DNA of 64,000 nucleotides from Ornithodoros turicata (taxonomy: Eukaryota; Arthropoda; Arachnida; Ixodida; Argasidae): NCBI RefSeq assembly GCF_037126465.1, contig NC_088206.1, positions 30,754,790-30,818,789 on the forward strand. Reading direction: 5' to 3'. The notes beneath the pieces are model-generated. The model was not told the DNA's origin. It searched no databases and saw nothing but the letters and a program-made list of their open reading frames with translations. Of this stretch, positions 1 to 11,350 are shown one piece after another. The position numbers were made by a program, and so were the translations under genes. How positions within the stretch are numbered: the first letter of the stretch is position 1; the number at the start of each line of letters is the position of its first letter.

Positions 1-184
1 TTTTTCCACATACATGGTAAAGCGACCATGGTTTCTCCTCACACCAGAATCGCACTTGTGCACAATGTGTCACTTCTCGACAGACTTCTGTTTTTGTAAT
101 ATACATATGTTCAAGATCTCCTTTTCTGTTGGTTCATTTTGGTACCTTGGTGTGTTCTGTAAATGTCTGTCCATATCCCACGCA

Positions 185-397
185 CAGGGTGTTTGTTTTT
201 ATTCGCATCACACCAGCGCTCATTTGACAGGTGGGTTATGTTAATTTTCGCAAATTAACCCATCCGTAGTTACAAACATTTCCGACATTTCCTGACGCAT
301 GTGTTTGTAACTATACGGATCGACTAATTAGCAAAGATTCACATAACCCACCTGCCATATGAGCGCTACTCTGTTGCGAATAAAAATGAACATCCTG
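185..397. mobile_element. foldback MITE, mariner-type ends
   Basis: About 213 bp made almost entirely of two inverted arms (about 185-278 and 298-397) with a short centre. The ends begin CAGGGTGTTTG and, read from the other side, CAGGATGTTCA, both followed by a run ending in TTATTCGC. The right end is followed by TA. The left is preceded by CA, so the TA target duplication appears mutated. The CAGGGTG start is shared with the large foldback element at 48532, which suggests a Tc1/mariner-type family. There is no coding capacity. Confidence 0.65.
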
Positions 398-577
398 TAT
401 AAAAAGCCGCACGTTGGCGTAACCTTTACGGGCAGGTGCTGGATTGAAGGCCGTAACCTCTAATTAGTGGGTTTCCTTGTAACTTTTATAAAAGGTGTCA
501 CTCAGAGGGTACCTGGTAGCTTCTGAAATAGAGGGTAAAATATTGCAATTTTTTACCCTTTACTAAAGGGTACGGAG

Positions 578-2752
578 TTAAGAGTGTAGATGAAGCAGTG
601 GAAATATGGCGTGACTACCGCCACTACATGGCAAGCAAACGCATTTCCAATTGATTTCCTCCACATCCCAAACTGACAGATTCTCAGACAGTCTTGTCGC
701 TCTGTATATGCCAAGATCTGACGATGACAGTCCGCATGTGTGCAGGTCACATAGTGTTTGGAAATAGCTGCCACAAATCTTCACAACTCCATTTTCTTTA
801 AGAATGTTTCTAATGATCACAACATTCCCATCCTTCAGTTGAACGCAGCAATCAGATACCTTGAGTGACAGGCGCATGTTACGAACTACAAGGAGTGCAT
901 ACTGTGTTCCTTCAAACCCTGGGGGTGACGGTCCTCTTGTGTGCACCTGACATAGCTGTGTTTCATTCTCTCTGGAATGTACTGTTGGACGAACTGAGTC
1001 CTCCTCTGATATCCTTCTAATAATCTGCTGGAGGGGAAGGGACCGGGATCTTAACATGGGTTTCAGCTGTCCCAGAAAGTTCTCAAATGGGAATGCAGAA
1101 AACTTATCAACAGGACCCAGTGAACGAACATCCTCTGCTAAATGTACCAGGGAATGCAAGTTGTACACGTATATTCCTTCCCCATATAACCTTCCAGCTG
1201 TCTCAACAAACTTTTTCAGAAGGCTGTCTGCCAGATCCCAGTGCGTTATACAAAACTGCGGGCTGGCAAGAAGAGTCAGCGCAGTACTAAGCATCATGAA
1301 GTGATTGTAAAACTTTTTTGTCAAGCGTTTCTTTAGTGCTACGGGCCCGAAATACAGGAGGGAGCTCCGGAATTCTGTTGCCTTCCGGTGTTAGACTTCA
1401 GTGAGGCCACGAGATTTGCGGCTGATGTCACAAGCCGTATGGGATCGCAAAGCTTCCAAGTTTGCCGAGATATCTGCCCTACACTGAAGTGGAAGTCTAG
1501 ATGAGCAAGGCTTGTTGCCGGTCCAGTACTTTACAACGAGCATCTTCGTCACCCCCAAGCACACCAGATGCATGTACTCAACAGGAAATTGAGTAACCAG
1601 GCCAACGTTCAAAGCAAGCAAAGGGGATACACTTCGATGATGTTCGGCCTGGTGCTGCTGTGAGAAGCTTTCATCAGTGCGAACTGGACACTGCGAGTCA
1701 GGCAAAATGACTTTCCTGTGTTCTTTCGAGTACGTCCCTCTCTGTGTACATTTCTCGCAGCCATAGAGGGCATTGTGGCCCTTGATACAGTTCACATAGG
1801 CCCTTGCAGGAGCATCACAAACAAAATACTTGATTTTGATAGTGTATTTTACGTTGCAGTAAACCAGGCCCTGCAGTGTAATGGCTGTCAACTCTTCGAC
1901 AAAATCTTTTAGATAGTCACTAACATCAGCTGGCTTGGCAGAACCCACATATAATGCTGCAACAAAGGGCTTCTGCACACTGCTTTCGTTGACAAGAACA
2001 AGGACTGGCCAAAACTGAGTTCGAGAGCTTCGCAAAATGGGAAGCCCGTCAATGTTTATATTCAGTGTCATTGTTGTGGATCCACTGGGCAACTGACCCT
2101 CTGAAACTATGCTTATAAGCTTGTGGGTTATGCCAAAGTAGTAGTACAGACCACTACCCATGGTCCTAACTTCAGCTGTTCTAACAGTCTGCAGCAGAGT
2201 CCGTGCATCCCGAGGAAGTTCTGGGTGGTAGGAATGCAAAATTTTCAAAAGTCTCGAAAGGTGCGACGCGCACTGATTTGTCTGTACGGCCCAGTTACGA
2301 AGCTTAGTTTCTAAGCTTTCGATGTTTCCTTCCTCTGACAAAGATACAGCTGCGTTTGATTCGTCTGTTTGTGTATTTACTGACAGCTCTTGCCATCTGC
2401 TATCGTCCACTTCTCCCGACTCGCTTTCGTCAGATGACAGCACGTTATGCGTGCTCATATCGCTCCCGCTGCTGCATGATTGTACAGCGGCCATGTGACT
2501 TCGAATGTCACAGAGGAGGACGCTAGAACAAGACGCACTAGTCTCCCCCAAGAAAGATGCACCGGCCATTTGAGAAACAATCTCATGTTCATCGTTGCCA
2601 TTGGAGTTCGAAGTTTCAGTGCTTTCGCTGTCATCAGTGCCAACGTCAGAGAAAACGAGAGCGGACGCAAGATGAGAACGCACGCTGTCTTCTATGCGCC
2701 GACGTTTCTGTCGGCTGCCAACTTCTGACAACACCCTCCTCAGCCTCTTCAT
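578..2752 (-). pseudogene. CACTA/EnSpm-like transposase with one in-frame stop
   Basis: A single reading frame of about 724 codons runs from an ATG at 2752 to a stop at 578. Only one TAA, at 1391-1393, breaks it (codon 454). The N-terminus is basic (KRLRRVL, QKRRRIEDS) and is followed by a Ser/Glu-rich acidic stretch. The core reads TLNINIDGLPILRSS, RTQFWPVLVLV, then FVCDAPARAYVNCIKGH and GCEKCTQRGTY (a Cys pair), then VTQFPVEYMHLVCLGV. After the stop it continues KATEFRSSLLYFGPVALKK and ends near HAIFPLLH. From memory this is the animal CACTA/EnSpm (TNP2-like) transposase type; the exact superfamily is not certain. No terminal repeats could be placed around it. Inactive unless the stop is read through or is a sequencing error. 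Confidence 0.7.
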
Positions 2753-3164
2753 TGTGATAAGTCAATGTCTCTGCACTGCGGATGCATTTACACAACGAAC
2801 AAAGACCACTCACATTTGAAAGAGGAACCGTTATGAGTTGAGGAACCGCTGGGAGATCGCGCCATTCGTGAAGCGGCGGCGCGGCAATCGCTCCGTACCG
2901 ATGACGATCGTGATTCTGAGGAACGGGTATCATATGCTGGCAAACAAGTTGACAAACGCTTTCAACAGAAAAGAAAAGCTTTTCCAGGAGCGCCCATACC
3001 AAGCATATACTTCTGAAACGAATGTCGTAACGTTTTTCCCGAACGTGTGACCCTTATTTCAGCATACTATCCGAGTTTCCCTTTCCCAGGAAAAAAGGGG
3101 GAAGGGCGCTAAGCTCCACTACAGCGGGGCTATTCTTTTTCCTGCTGTGTGGGTTAACCGCGCC
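2753..3164. other. gene-free flank upstream of the CACTA-like transposase
   Basis: No coding region, RNA gene or repeat family is recognised. The last nine bases (3156-3164) match seven of the nine bases after the next element (6639-6647), so they are the probable target duplication of the hAT-like element. Confidence 0.4.
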
Positions 3165-3420
3165 GGTAGTAGCTCATAAGCACCAAATGCTCATAACCTC
3201 CAAACGCTCAAAACCTCCAAACGCTCATATGCACCGAAAAAAAGTTGGTGGTTTTGAGCGTTTGGTGGAAATGAGCAGGAGGGGAGAAGCTGCTCATAAG
3301 CACCAAACGTCCAGAACATCCGAATGCTCATATGCACCGAACGGCGGGCGACCACAAAGGCCGGGTCTTCCTCTCCCGCATTTGGAACAAGGTCATAGGG
3401 TAAGAAAGGTGGAATGAATG
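3165..3420 (+). repeat. terminal-repeat array of GCTCATA / CACCAAA phrases
   Basis: The terminal repeat is made of degenerate 16-20 bp phrases combining GCTCATAAG or GCTCATATG with CACCAAA or CTCCAAACGCTC. Four copies occur in the window: here, 6386-6638 (inverted), 7956-8215 and 11480-11717 (inverted). Confidence 0.75.
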
Positions 3421-3540
3421 GCGACTACCAAGGCCGCTTAATGTGTCAGTTTGAAGTTTATGTAACAGCTTGGTCCTGCTTGTATGTAGTCAGAAAGAAT
3501 TTTTATGGAAGTTTATTTTTATCTATCGTGAGTCAATTAG

Positions 3541-3700
3541 TGTTTGAACGCCGTAGTGTCCGCCCATTTGGTCGAACGCCGTTTGGTCAAATGACGTTTG
3601 ATCGAAGGCGTTTGATCGAACGCCGCTTGGTCGAAAACCGTTTGATCGAAAGCCGGTTGATCGACGCCGTTTGTTCGAAAGACGTTTGTTCGAAGGGAGT
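3541..3700 (+). repeat. degenerate 15-bp repeat, GTTTGATCGAA type
   Basis: About nine units of roughly 15 bp based on GTTTGATCGAACGCC, with changes such as GTTTGTTCGAA and GCTTGGTCGAA. Because the period is a multiple of three, a frame crosses it as a pentapeptide pattern (R-L-I-E-R type). I consider that accidental. The matching array in copy B is at 11195-11350, and a looser relative lies at 17226-17300. Confidence 0.75.
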
Positions 3701-4017
3701 TCAAAACTGCATGCACTGTGTTATCCGCACCTCTTTTTCTGTAACTTTTGACTCGAGCATACGGAGCTGGCAATCAGGGTACTCTGCTTTTTTTTTTCAT
3801 TTTTATATTTATTATTTCTTTTTCTTTTCTTTCCTTTTTTTTCTTTTGCAGGGAGACCGCTGGTTACTTGCAGACGTTTGTAATTTACGAACCAGTCGGA
3901 CACATGTTGAAGAAAGTTGCCCCAGGTTGGGAGCAGCCGATAGTCTGTGTTTCTTCTGAGCACCCTTCTCATTGCTGGTGACATATTTAAAGGGAACGGT
4001 CTGAAACGGGATAGCCA

Positions 4018-4330
4018 TATGTGCGCGAAAGGCACTCGAAGTCTGTGGATGCTAAGAAGGAAATTTCGCCATGGCACAACGAGAGATATTAAATTAACAG
4101 CATATAAAACCTTAGTTCAACCTCGTTTAGTGTATGCATCTGCAATCTGGGTCACTACACATGCACGCTATCCGAAAAAATAGAGAAAGTACAAAGATCT
4201 GCTGCCCTGCTTATCTTGTCTAGGTTCCGAAGGACTTCTTCGGTTACATGTCTGTTGCAAGAACTAAATTTAGATTCACCGGCACATAGGCGAAAAGTAA
4301 ATGAACTAAAACTGTTTCTCCTATCCATCT
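4018..4330 (+). pseudogene. C-terminal tail of a non-LTR reverse transcriptase, captured in copy A
   Basis: The reading includes TRSLWMLRRKFRHGT, KTLVQPRLVYASAIW, VQRSAALLILSRFRRT and SVTCLLQELNLDSPAHRRK. This is the usual thumb and tail region found after the YADD domain in CR1/Jockey-type LINE proteins. The upstream polymerase core and endonuclease are absent. A frame change near 4180 and loss of the 3' part at 4335 show decay. Copy B keeps a longer version (10544-10918). Finding the fragment in both copies suggests it was picked up before the element spread. Confidence 0.65.
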
Positions 4331-5109
4331 CCGATGAAATGTCTTTCGACCAAATCATATGTCGGCACAGTTCCTATAGAAGTCGACCAGGATGCACATT
4401 CCCCCAGGCCGTCAGTCGTGACGTTGCCCACACCTCTGTGAGGCAAACAACAGCGAGACCTTTCATCGTCACCACAGTGAATTAAATTCGCCTACATGAG
4501 GTAGAGTGTGGTTGACAAAACGTGTAAGAGAAAATGTGGCCGATGAACGGATATCAACATGGAACGCCGTCTACTCCATAGCGCCTTAAGCTACATAAAC
4601 GAGTAAACACAAGAGAAAACTAGTAGTAAAAATAAACTGAAGAAATAACATTAAACTGAATATATGTTAGAGGTTCAACGATAACACCCAGTGAGCTTGA
4701 ACTAGAGGTGCAGAAAGGAGGATTGACGCTGCACAGCGTCGCAGTCAGGCACTGGCGTCATCGAATGGTTCTGTAGCATTCGCTACAGTTCCACAGTATA
4801 AGGTCTGCGTCCTGAAGCGTACATTAGAAGTAGTTTTGACATGTGCTACAACGTGTCTGTTTTTGCATGTTCTTGCCTGTTTAGGTATTTTTTTTGTCTA
4901 AATATCTGTCTATTTTCATGGTTTTGGCACGTAAATTTCCGAGTTCTACTTATAAGAGGAAGTAATGTTGTTCTTGAATGCCTAAAACGGTGGGCACACA
5001 TAAATGAGTTGAAAACCAATCATCCAAAGAACAAAGCCTTCCATCTTCCAGACCGAAGGCAGAATAACTATATAGGAGCGAGAATGTGTAGAGCATGTTG
5101 GATGCAGTT

Positions 5110-5180
5110 TCGGAAAAAAATAGTCCCGGAAAAATTGGTCCCTGGTTGCGTGGCGGAAGAAATGGTCCCGCGCGGTTCCG
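5110..5180 (+). repeat. GGTCCCGGAAAAA phrase array
   Basis: Several loose units of the type GAAGAAATGGTCCCG or GGAAAAATTGGTCCC occur in a row. The inverted counterpart in copy B is at about 9455-9535, and a separate cluster with the same wording lies outside both copies at 12370-12430. Confidence 0.5.
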
Positions 5181-5659
5181 TGCGCCCAAAAATACAGGAG
5201 CGTCGTTGTGGAAATCTGATAAACCGAATCATAGCCAATGAAGTGCTATCATTCGCACTCCTCATTTGTTCGAAATTGGAAGACATGCTTTTTTAAATTA
5301 ACATTAATCTTAATGAACAATAAATGCTGCACGCCATTTAATGAGGAACATAAAAGCGGTTCCATTTGCTGCACCGCTTGTATTGTACAAATTGCGTCTG
5401 TTCTTTCTGTTCCTCTCTTTATTTTGCGGAGTACACACAACGCGACAAGATCATGAAGCAGTTCTGCAATGTCTGCTACCTTCTCCAAAAAGTGAAAAAT
5501 AAATAAATAAGTAAATAAAAAGGAAGAGTCGTCTTTCTGCAGAACGAAAATTCAAATCTTAGTTCTTTCTTATTCTCCCTGATCAGGCCACATCTTCTGT
5601 TTTGTCGACCATCTCGTGGAGTGGTAGAAGTTTTTGGATTTCTGTAAAACGCTAACAGC

Positions 5660-6090
5660 TTGGGGCAGTGTCAATGGGAACTTGAACTGGAGAATCGCAG
5701 CAAAAATTTTGAAGTAAAAATGGTAGACATCGATGCCAGCGAACTTATAATGGAATATCCCTTTGTGTCATTGAGAAAAAGAGAGGACACCAAACAATTT
5801 TTAACGTACACATACAAGAAAGCCTCCAGGAGATATATCTGAATCCATGCATTTGCGTCAGCATTCTATTTTCTGACCACACCAGCTACTGTCGCTGATG
5901 CTGAAAGAAGTCTCAGCACAATGAAACTGACCGATCAAGAATATCCTACGCTCAATTAACCATAAGAGATGTCAGGCTTTCTGAGTTCGTAGTCAACCGA
6001 AAACATGATTACCATATCTCTGGACTATGACGCATTGATTAACCAACTTGCGAAGAACAATAAGGCTTGAAAGAAGGGTGTTGCGCAAAT
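5660..6090 (+). pseudogene. decayed hAT transposase C-terminal (dimerisation) region
   Basis: An open stretch beginning near 5660 reads MVDIDASELIMEYPF and is interrupted near 5840. Resuming in other frames, 5865-6075 reads TTPATVADAERSLSTMKL and later DYDALINQLAKNNKA. The pattern TxPxTVAxAERSLSxLK is the hallmark of the hAT C-terminal dimerisation region. Several stops and frame changes are present. The counterpart in copy B is at 8530-9010 on the minus strand. Together with the 8-9 bp target duplications this supports assigning the element to hAT. Confidence 0.65.
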
Positions 6091-6850
6091 GTTCACTGCA
6101 GGCCTAACCCTATATAAATATCGTATTCCAGCTTCTGCACTGTAAGTGAACCCGGACATATGTTCGGAGGGGACCACGTTCTTTGTTGCTACAGCCCTGG
6201 AAGTCGAGTGCCTTTCGGGCTAGAATCAAGTCTTTTGTCCTAGGCTGCCTCCATGTCTATGAAAATAAAGCTCAAATTGAAATCCATAAACGAGAAGACG
6301 CTATTCGTTCTGGCTACATACAAGCTGGACCAAGCTGTTACATAAACTTCAAAATGACAGATTAAGCGGCCTTGGTAATCGCCATTCATTCCACCTTTCT
6401 CACCCTATGACCTTGTTCCAAATGCGGGAGAGGAAGACCCGGCCTTTGTGGTCGCCCACCTTTCGGTGCATATGAGCATTTGGATGTTCTGGACGTTTGG
6501 TGCTTATGAGCAGCTTCTCCCCTCCTGCTCATTTCCACCAAACGCTCAAAACCACCAAATTTTTTTCGGTGCATATGAGCGTTTGGAGGTTTTGAGCGTT
6601 TGGAGGTTATGAGCATTTGGTGCATATGAGGCACAACCATCCGCGCATGTTTGTTCCGAACATCTGGAAGCGTCGAAAGATATGTTTGGCGCAGGGACGA
6701 GCGGCGATGATGAGCTGAGCAACTGAAAATTCGGCACCCGCCAAAATAATGATGATAATAAATACTAGTGAGATAAGCACAACATACCCATTGTCTTGCG
6801 GCCTCCCAAATACAACAAACGGCGTCTAGTCATAACGGCCCGGATATATC

Positions 6851-6875
6851 TTTATTTATTTATTTATTTATTTAT
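6851..6875. repeat. (TTTA)n microsatellite
   Basis: About six TTTA units in a row, within the 1.3-kb spacer between the two inverted hAT-like copies. Confidence 0.8.
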
Positions 6876-7199
6876 GCTGTTGTATGAGCCGTTCCAGTTG
6901 TGCTGGTTGCGTATTCTGTGTTTTTTTTTTCTAGCGCCTAACGTATTCAGGCGAAAGGAAAAAATAGGAACACAGATGACTGACAGGGAATGCCAACTGC
7001 TTTATAGCACAAGGACCAATTTATTTCATCTCCAATGTAATTCTGGTGACAGCAGCTGAGGCGCCCAGCGAATCAAACAGCCAAAGCGGATGCCTGGAAT
7101 GTTCTAATCTGCAGTGTACTCCACGCCCATACCACACGACATTTATTGAACGAAATACAAACATTGCCCATCTCTGTGACCCTTTGCTCCACATCTGTT

Positions 7200-7294
7200 G
7201 CAGGCTTTTGGCTTCCTCCGGTAGCTCCATTGTTGCGTGCTCTTGCCTTTCACAGACGTTCCGTATCCCTTCACCAAGGCCAGGGAAATTATTC
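7200..7294 (-). other. possible downstream exon of the SGNH-like pseudogene
   Basis: On the minus strand a good splice acceptor (CCTTTCCTGTCTTGCAG) precedes 7294. The following sequence reads NNFPGLGEGIRNVCERQEHA in one frame. The tail of SGNH hydrolases often has a helix ending near a cysteine of this kind, so it may be the next exon after 7684-7955. The phase does not join cleanly without a frame change. Weak evidence. Confidence 0.2.
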
Positions 7295-7683
7295 CTGCAA
7301 GACAGGAAAGGCCCCGGCCCTGGGCTATATGGTAGCCGTCCTGGCGAGCATTCCCGGCTTTGGCACCTTGTCTTTCGTGAGGACCTTGTGCTGCATGACA
7401 AACATGTTATGCGAGAAAGTTTCTAAAACGAACAAACGGCTGGTGATACACGTGTTACGCGCGGGCCAGCCCACTGCAATAACATCGAATACTTACGTGT
7501 ACGTTCAGTAGGGTGACGCCCCCCAGGGAGACTTGAGGGAGGCGGGCCAGCCGTTTGTTGTACCTTTTGATTTCGGGCGAAACCGAGGGCTTTCTGAGCT
7601 GTGGCATGAGACGAAACACGAAGATATGACGGGCGTGCCTTCTGAGCTCATCAATTAAAACCTAAAACGGCAGAGAGAATCAA

Positions 7684-7955
7684 TTAAACACAAGCAGGAT
7701 ATACCGACGGCATAAACAGACTTGCGCTTACCGAGATGTCCCGTATCAGCTCCCGGGCATTTCTGCCATTTTGCAAGTCGTTGCGCCAAACGTAGACTAC
7801 AATTAAGTCGAGCATGCAGAGTCCGAGCCTTCGGACCCTCTGTGTCAGCCCAGCAGCTGTTGCCCCAGGGTAGCTGAACGTCAGGATGCTCACCGACAGG
7901 TCGGTGGGCAGCCTGTCCCTGCCCAGAAACTTTAGTTGGCTGCTGCCGATCAAAG
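7684..7955 (-). pseudogene. SGNH-hydrolase-like exon, interrupted by hAT copy B
   Basis: Reading leftwards from 7955 gives ALIGSSQLKFLGRD, then VSILTFSYPGATAAGL, then LIVVYVWRNDLQNG and ARELIRDIS. A GTAAGC splice donor follows directly (about 7733). The spacing matches an SGNH fold: a GDS-like first block, a GAT/GG block, and a V(G)xND block. Two key positions look degraded (GSS instead of GDS, and WRND where a glycine is usual). The exon resumes at 11718-11736, on the other side of copy B, where an in-frame ATG gives MKGALIGSS. It could be a host esterase-like gene copy or the esterase domain of a LINE ORF1; the splice sites favour the former. Confidence 0.45.
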
Positions 7956-8529
7956 GGTTGTGCCTCATATGCACCAAATGCTCATAACCTCCAAACGCTC
8001 AAAACCTCCAAACGCTCATATGCACCGAAAAAAAGTTGGTGGTTTTGAGCGTTTGGTGGAAATGAGCAGGAGGGGAGAAGCTGCTCATAAGCACCAAACG
8101 TCCAGAACATCCGAATGCTCATATGCACCGAAAGGCGGGCGACCACAAAGTCCGGGTCTTCCTCTCCCGCATTTGGAACAAGGTCATAGGGTGAGAAAGG
8201 TGGAATGAATAGCGATTACCAAGGCCGCTTAATGTGTCAGTTTGAAGTTTATGTACCAGCTTGGTCCTGCTTTTATGTCACCAGAACGAATAGCGCCTTC
8301 TCGTTTATGGATTTCAATTTGAGCTTTATTTTCATAGACATGGAGGCAGCCTAGGACAAAAGACTTGATTCTAGCTCGAAAGGCACTCGGCTCCCAGGGC
8401 TGTAGCAACAAAGAGCGTGGTACCCTCCGAACATATGTCCAGGTTCACTTACAGTGCAGAAGCTGGAATACGATATTTATATAGGGTTTATATTATATTA
8501 TGCATACATAGGCCTGCAGTGAACATTTG

Positions 8530-9010
8530 CGCAAAAGTCTTCTTTCGAGCCTTGTTCTTCGGAAGTTGGTTAATCAATGCGTCATAGTCTAGAGATATGA
8601 TAATCATGTTTTCTGTTGACTATGAACTCAGAAAGCCTGACATCTCGTATGGTTAATTGAGCGCAGGATATTCTTGATCGGTCAGTTTCATTGTGCTGAG
8701 ACTACTTTCAGCATCAGCGACAGTAGCTGGTGTGGTCAGAAAATAGAATGCTGACGCAAATGCAAGGATTCAGATATATCTCCTGGAGGCTTTCTTGTAT
8801 GTGTACGTTAAAAATTGTTTGGCGTCTCTTTGTTTAGCGTCCTCTCTTTTTCTCAATGACACAAAAGGATATTCCATTATATAGTTCGCTGGCATCGATG
8901 TCTACCATTTTTACTTCAAAATTTTTGCTGCGATTCTCCAGTTCAAGTTCCCATTGACGCTGCCCCAAGTTGTTAGCGTATTACAGAAATCCAAGCAACT
9001 TTTACCACTC
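8530..9010 (-). pseudogene. hAT transposase remnant in copy B
   Basis: Minus-strand counterpart of 5660-6090. The same TVADAES/R-type dimerisation motif region can be followed near 8690-8760, with stops and frame changes partly shared with copy A. The shared lesions show the element was already defective before the two copies separated. Confidence 0.55.
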
Positions 9011-10543
9011 CACGAGTTGGTCGACAAAACAGAAGATGTGGCCTGATCAGTGAGAATAAGAAAGAACTGAGATTTGAATTTTCGTTCTGCAGAAACACGA
9101 CTCTTCCTTTTTATTTATTCATTTATTTTTTCTTTCACTTTTAGGAGAAGGTAGCAGACATTGCAGAACTGCTTCATGATCTTGTCGCGTTGTCTGTACT
9201 CCGCTAAATAAAGAGAGGAACAGAAAGAACAGACGCAATTTGTACAATACAAGCGGTGCAGCAAATGGAACCGCTTTTATGTTCCTCATTAAATGGTGTG
9301 CAGCGTTTATTGTTCATTAAGATTAATGTTAATTTAAAAAAGCATGTCTTCCAATTTCGAACAAATGAGGAGTGCGAATGATAGCACTTGATTGGCTATG
9401 ATTCGGTTTATCAGATGTCCACAACGACGCTCCTGTATTTTTGGGCGCACGGAACCGCGCGGGACCATTTCTTCCGCCACGCAACCAGGGACCAATTTTT
9501 CCGGGACGAACTTTTCCGGGACTATTGTTTTCCGAAACTGCATCCAACATGCTCTACACATTCTCGCTCCTATAGTTATTCTACCTTCGGTCTGGAAGAT
9601 GGAAGGCTTTGTTCTTTGGATGATTGGTTTTCAACTCATTTCTGTGTACCCACCGTTTTAGGCATTCAAGAACAACATTACTTCCTCTTATAAGTAGAAC
9701 TCGGAAATTTACGTGCCAAAACCATGAAAATAGACAGATATTTAGACAAAAAAAAAATACCTAAACAGGCAAGAACATGCAAAAACAGACACGTTGTAGC
9801 ACATGTCAAAACTACTTCTAATGTACGATTCAGGACGCAGACCTTATACTGTGGAAATGTAGCGAATGCTACAGAACCATTCGATGACGCCAGTGCCTGA
9901 CTGCGACGCTGTGCAGCGTCAATCCTCCTTTCTGCACCTCTATTTCAAGCTCACTGGGTGTTATCGTTGAACCTCTAACATATATTCAGTTTAATGTTAT
10001 TTCTTCAGTTTATTTTTACTACTAGTTTTCTCTTGTGTTTACTCGTTTATGTAGCTTAAGGCGCTATGGAGTAGACGGCGTTCCATGTTGATATCCGTTC
10101 ATCGGCCACATTGTCTCCTACACGTTTTGTCAACCACACTCTACCTTAGGTAGGCGAATTTAATTCACTGTGGTGACGATGAAAGGTCTCGCCGTTGTTT
10201 GCCTCACAGAGGTGTGGGCAACGTCACGACTGACGGCCTGGGGGAATGTGCATCCTGGTCGACTTCTATAGGAACTGTGCCGACATATGATTTGGTCGAA
10301 AGACATATCATCGGAGATCGAAACGGCAGCGGTCGTTTGATCGATTTTTTATTGGTTCACTTGGAGTGTTGAACGCCGGAGTTCTAAATGCCGTTATCCT
10401 AAGCAACATTTAACTGCGTGTAACCCGTTTGCTCGTAAACACATTCCTCATGCTAACCGACTTTGTTAAATAGTAATTGATTTCAAGTATTAAACATTCT
10501 TGGCAAATAAATAAAAAATAAATTAATGACATTTTTCGATTAT

Positions 10544-10918
10544 TTATTCCTGTTGAATGTGGATAAATTTTAACAATGTATTATTGTTTCTGACAATCAA
10601 CTGACCGTTGTATAGGAGAAACAGTTTTAGTTCATTTACTTTTCGCCTATGTGCCGGTGAATCTAAATTTAGTTCTTGCAACAGACATGTAACCGAAGAA
10701 GTCCTTCGGAACCTAGACAAGATAAGCAGGGCAGCAGATCTTTGTACTTTCTCTATTTTTTTCGGATAGCGTGCATGTGTAGTGACCCAGATTGCAGATG
10801 CATACACTAAACGAGGTTGAACTAAGGTTTTACATGCTGTTAATTTAATATCTTTCGTTGTGCCATGGCGAAATTTCCTTCTTAACATCCACAGACTTCG
10901 AGTGGCTTTCGCGCACAT
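10544..10918 (-). pseudogene. non-LTR reverse transcriptase tail captured in copy B
   Basis: An open stretch of about 124 codons reads TRSLWMLRRKFRHGT, KTLVQPRLVYASAIW, KIEKVQRSAALLILSRFRR, LLQELNLDSPAHRRK and LFLLYNGQLIVRN. It is the fuller version of the fragment at 4018-4330 and has no internal stop. The family is a CR1/Jockey-type LINE by pattern. The catalytic polymerase region is absent, so no enzyme activity is expected. Confidence 0.65.
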
Positions 10919-11194
10919 ATGGAGCCTTTAAATATGTCACCAGCAATGAGAAGGGTGCTCAGAAGAAACACAGACTATCGGCTGCTCCCAACCTGGGGCA
11001 ACTTTCTTCAACATGTGTGGTTCGTAAATTACAAACGTCTGCAAGTAACCAGCGGTCTCCCTGCAAAAAAAAAGAAAAAGAAATAATGATAATAAAAATG
11101 AAAAAAAAAAAGCAGAGTACCCTGATTGCCAGCTCCATATGCTCGAGTCAAAAGTTACAGAAAAAGAGGTGCGGATGACACAGTGCATGCAGTT

Positions 11195-11350
11195 TTGAAC
11201 TCCCTTCGAACAAACGTCTTTCGAACAAACGGCGTCGATCAATCGCCTTTCGATCAAATGGTTTTCGACCAAGCGGCGTTCGATCAAACGCCTTCGATCA
11301 AACGTCATTTGACCAAACGGCGTTCGCCCAAATGGGCGGACACTACGGCG
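11195..11350 (-). repeat. degenerate 15-bp repeat, inverted copy
   Basis: Reverse-complement counterpart of 3541-3700, reading TTCGATCAAACG, TTCGACCAAGCGG and TTTGACCAAACGG on the plus strand. Unit sequences differ slightly from copy A, so units have drifted or been exchanged since the copies separated. Confidence 0.7.

Larger units (their letters stand above)
3165..6638 (+). mobile_element. composite hAT-like element, copy A
   Basis: A 3474-bp element with terminal inverted repeats of roughly 250-330 bp. The left end starts GGTAGTAGCTCATAAGCACC and the right end, read inward, starts GGTTGTGCCTCATATGCACC. Flanking nonamers AACCGCGCC and ATCCGCGCA agree at seven of nine bases, consistent with an 8-9 bp target duplication. 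In order it carries a short-motif array in the terminal repeat, a second 15-bp array (3541-3700), a LINE reverse-transcriptase tail (4018-4330), a GGTCCC motif array (about 5110-5180) and a decayed hAT transposase end (5660-6090). The same order recurs inverted at 7956-11717, so this is a propagating unit and not chance nesting. Copy A lacks a 293-bp block that copy B keeps. No intact transposase is present, so it is non-autonomous. Confidence 0.8.

Noticed and set aside
1056..1304. Plus-strand frames opposite the CACTA-like transposase
   Set aside because: They are shadows of the minus-strand coding frame.
3414..3959. A 181-codon open frame with an R-L-I-E repeat
   Set aside because: The repeat part is the 15-bp DNA array, the rest is T-rich low-complexity sequence, and the frame is not conserved in copy B beyond the array.
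7021..7426. Overlapping open frames of 126 codons on both strands
   Set aside because: Mutually overlapping frames with no recognisable motif; only a short part (7200-7294) might be an exon.
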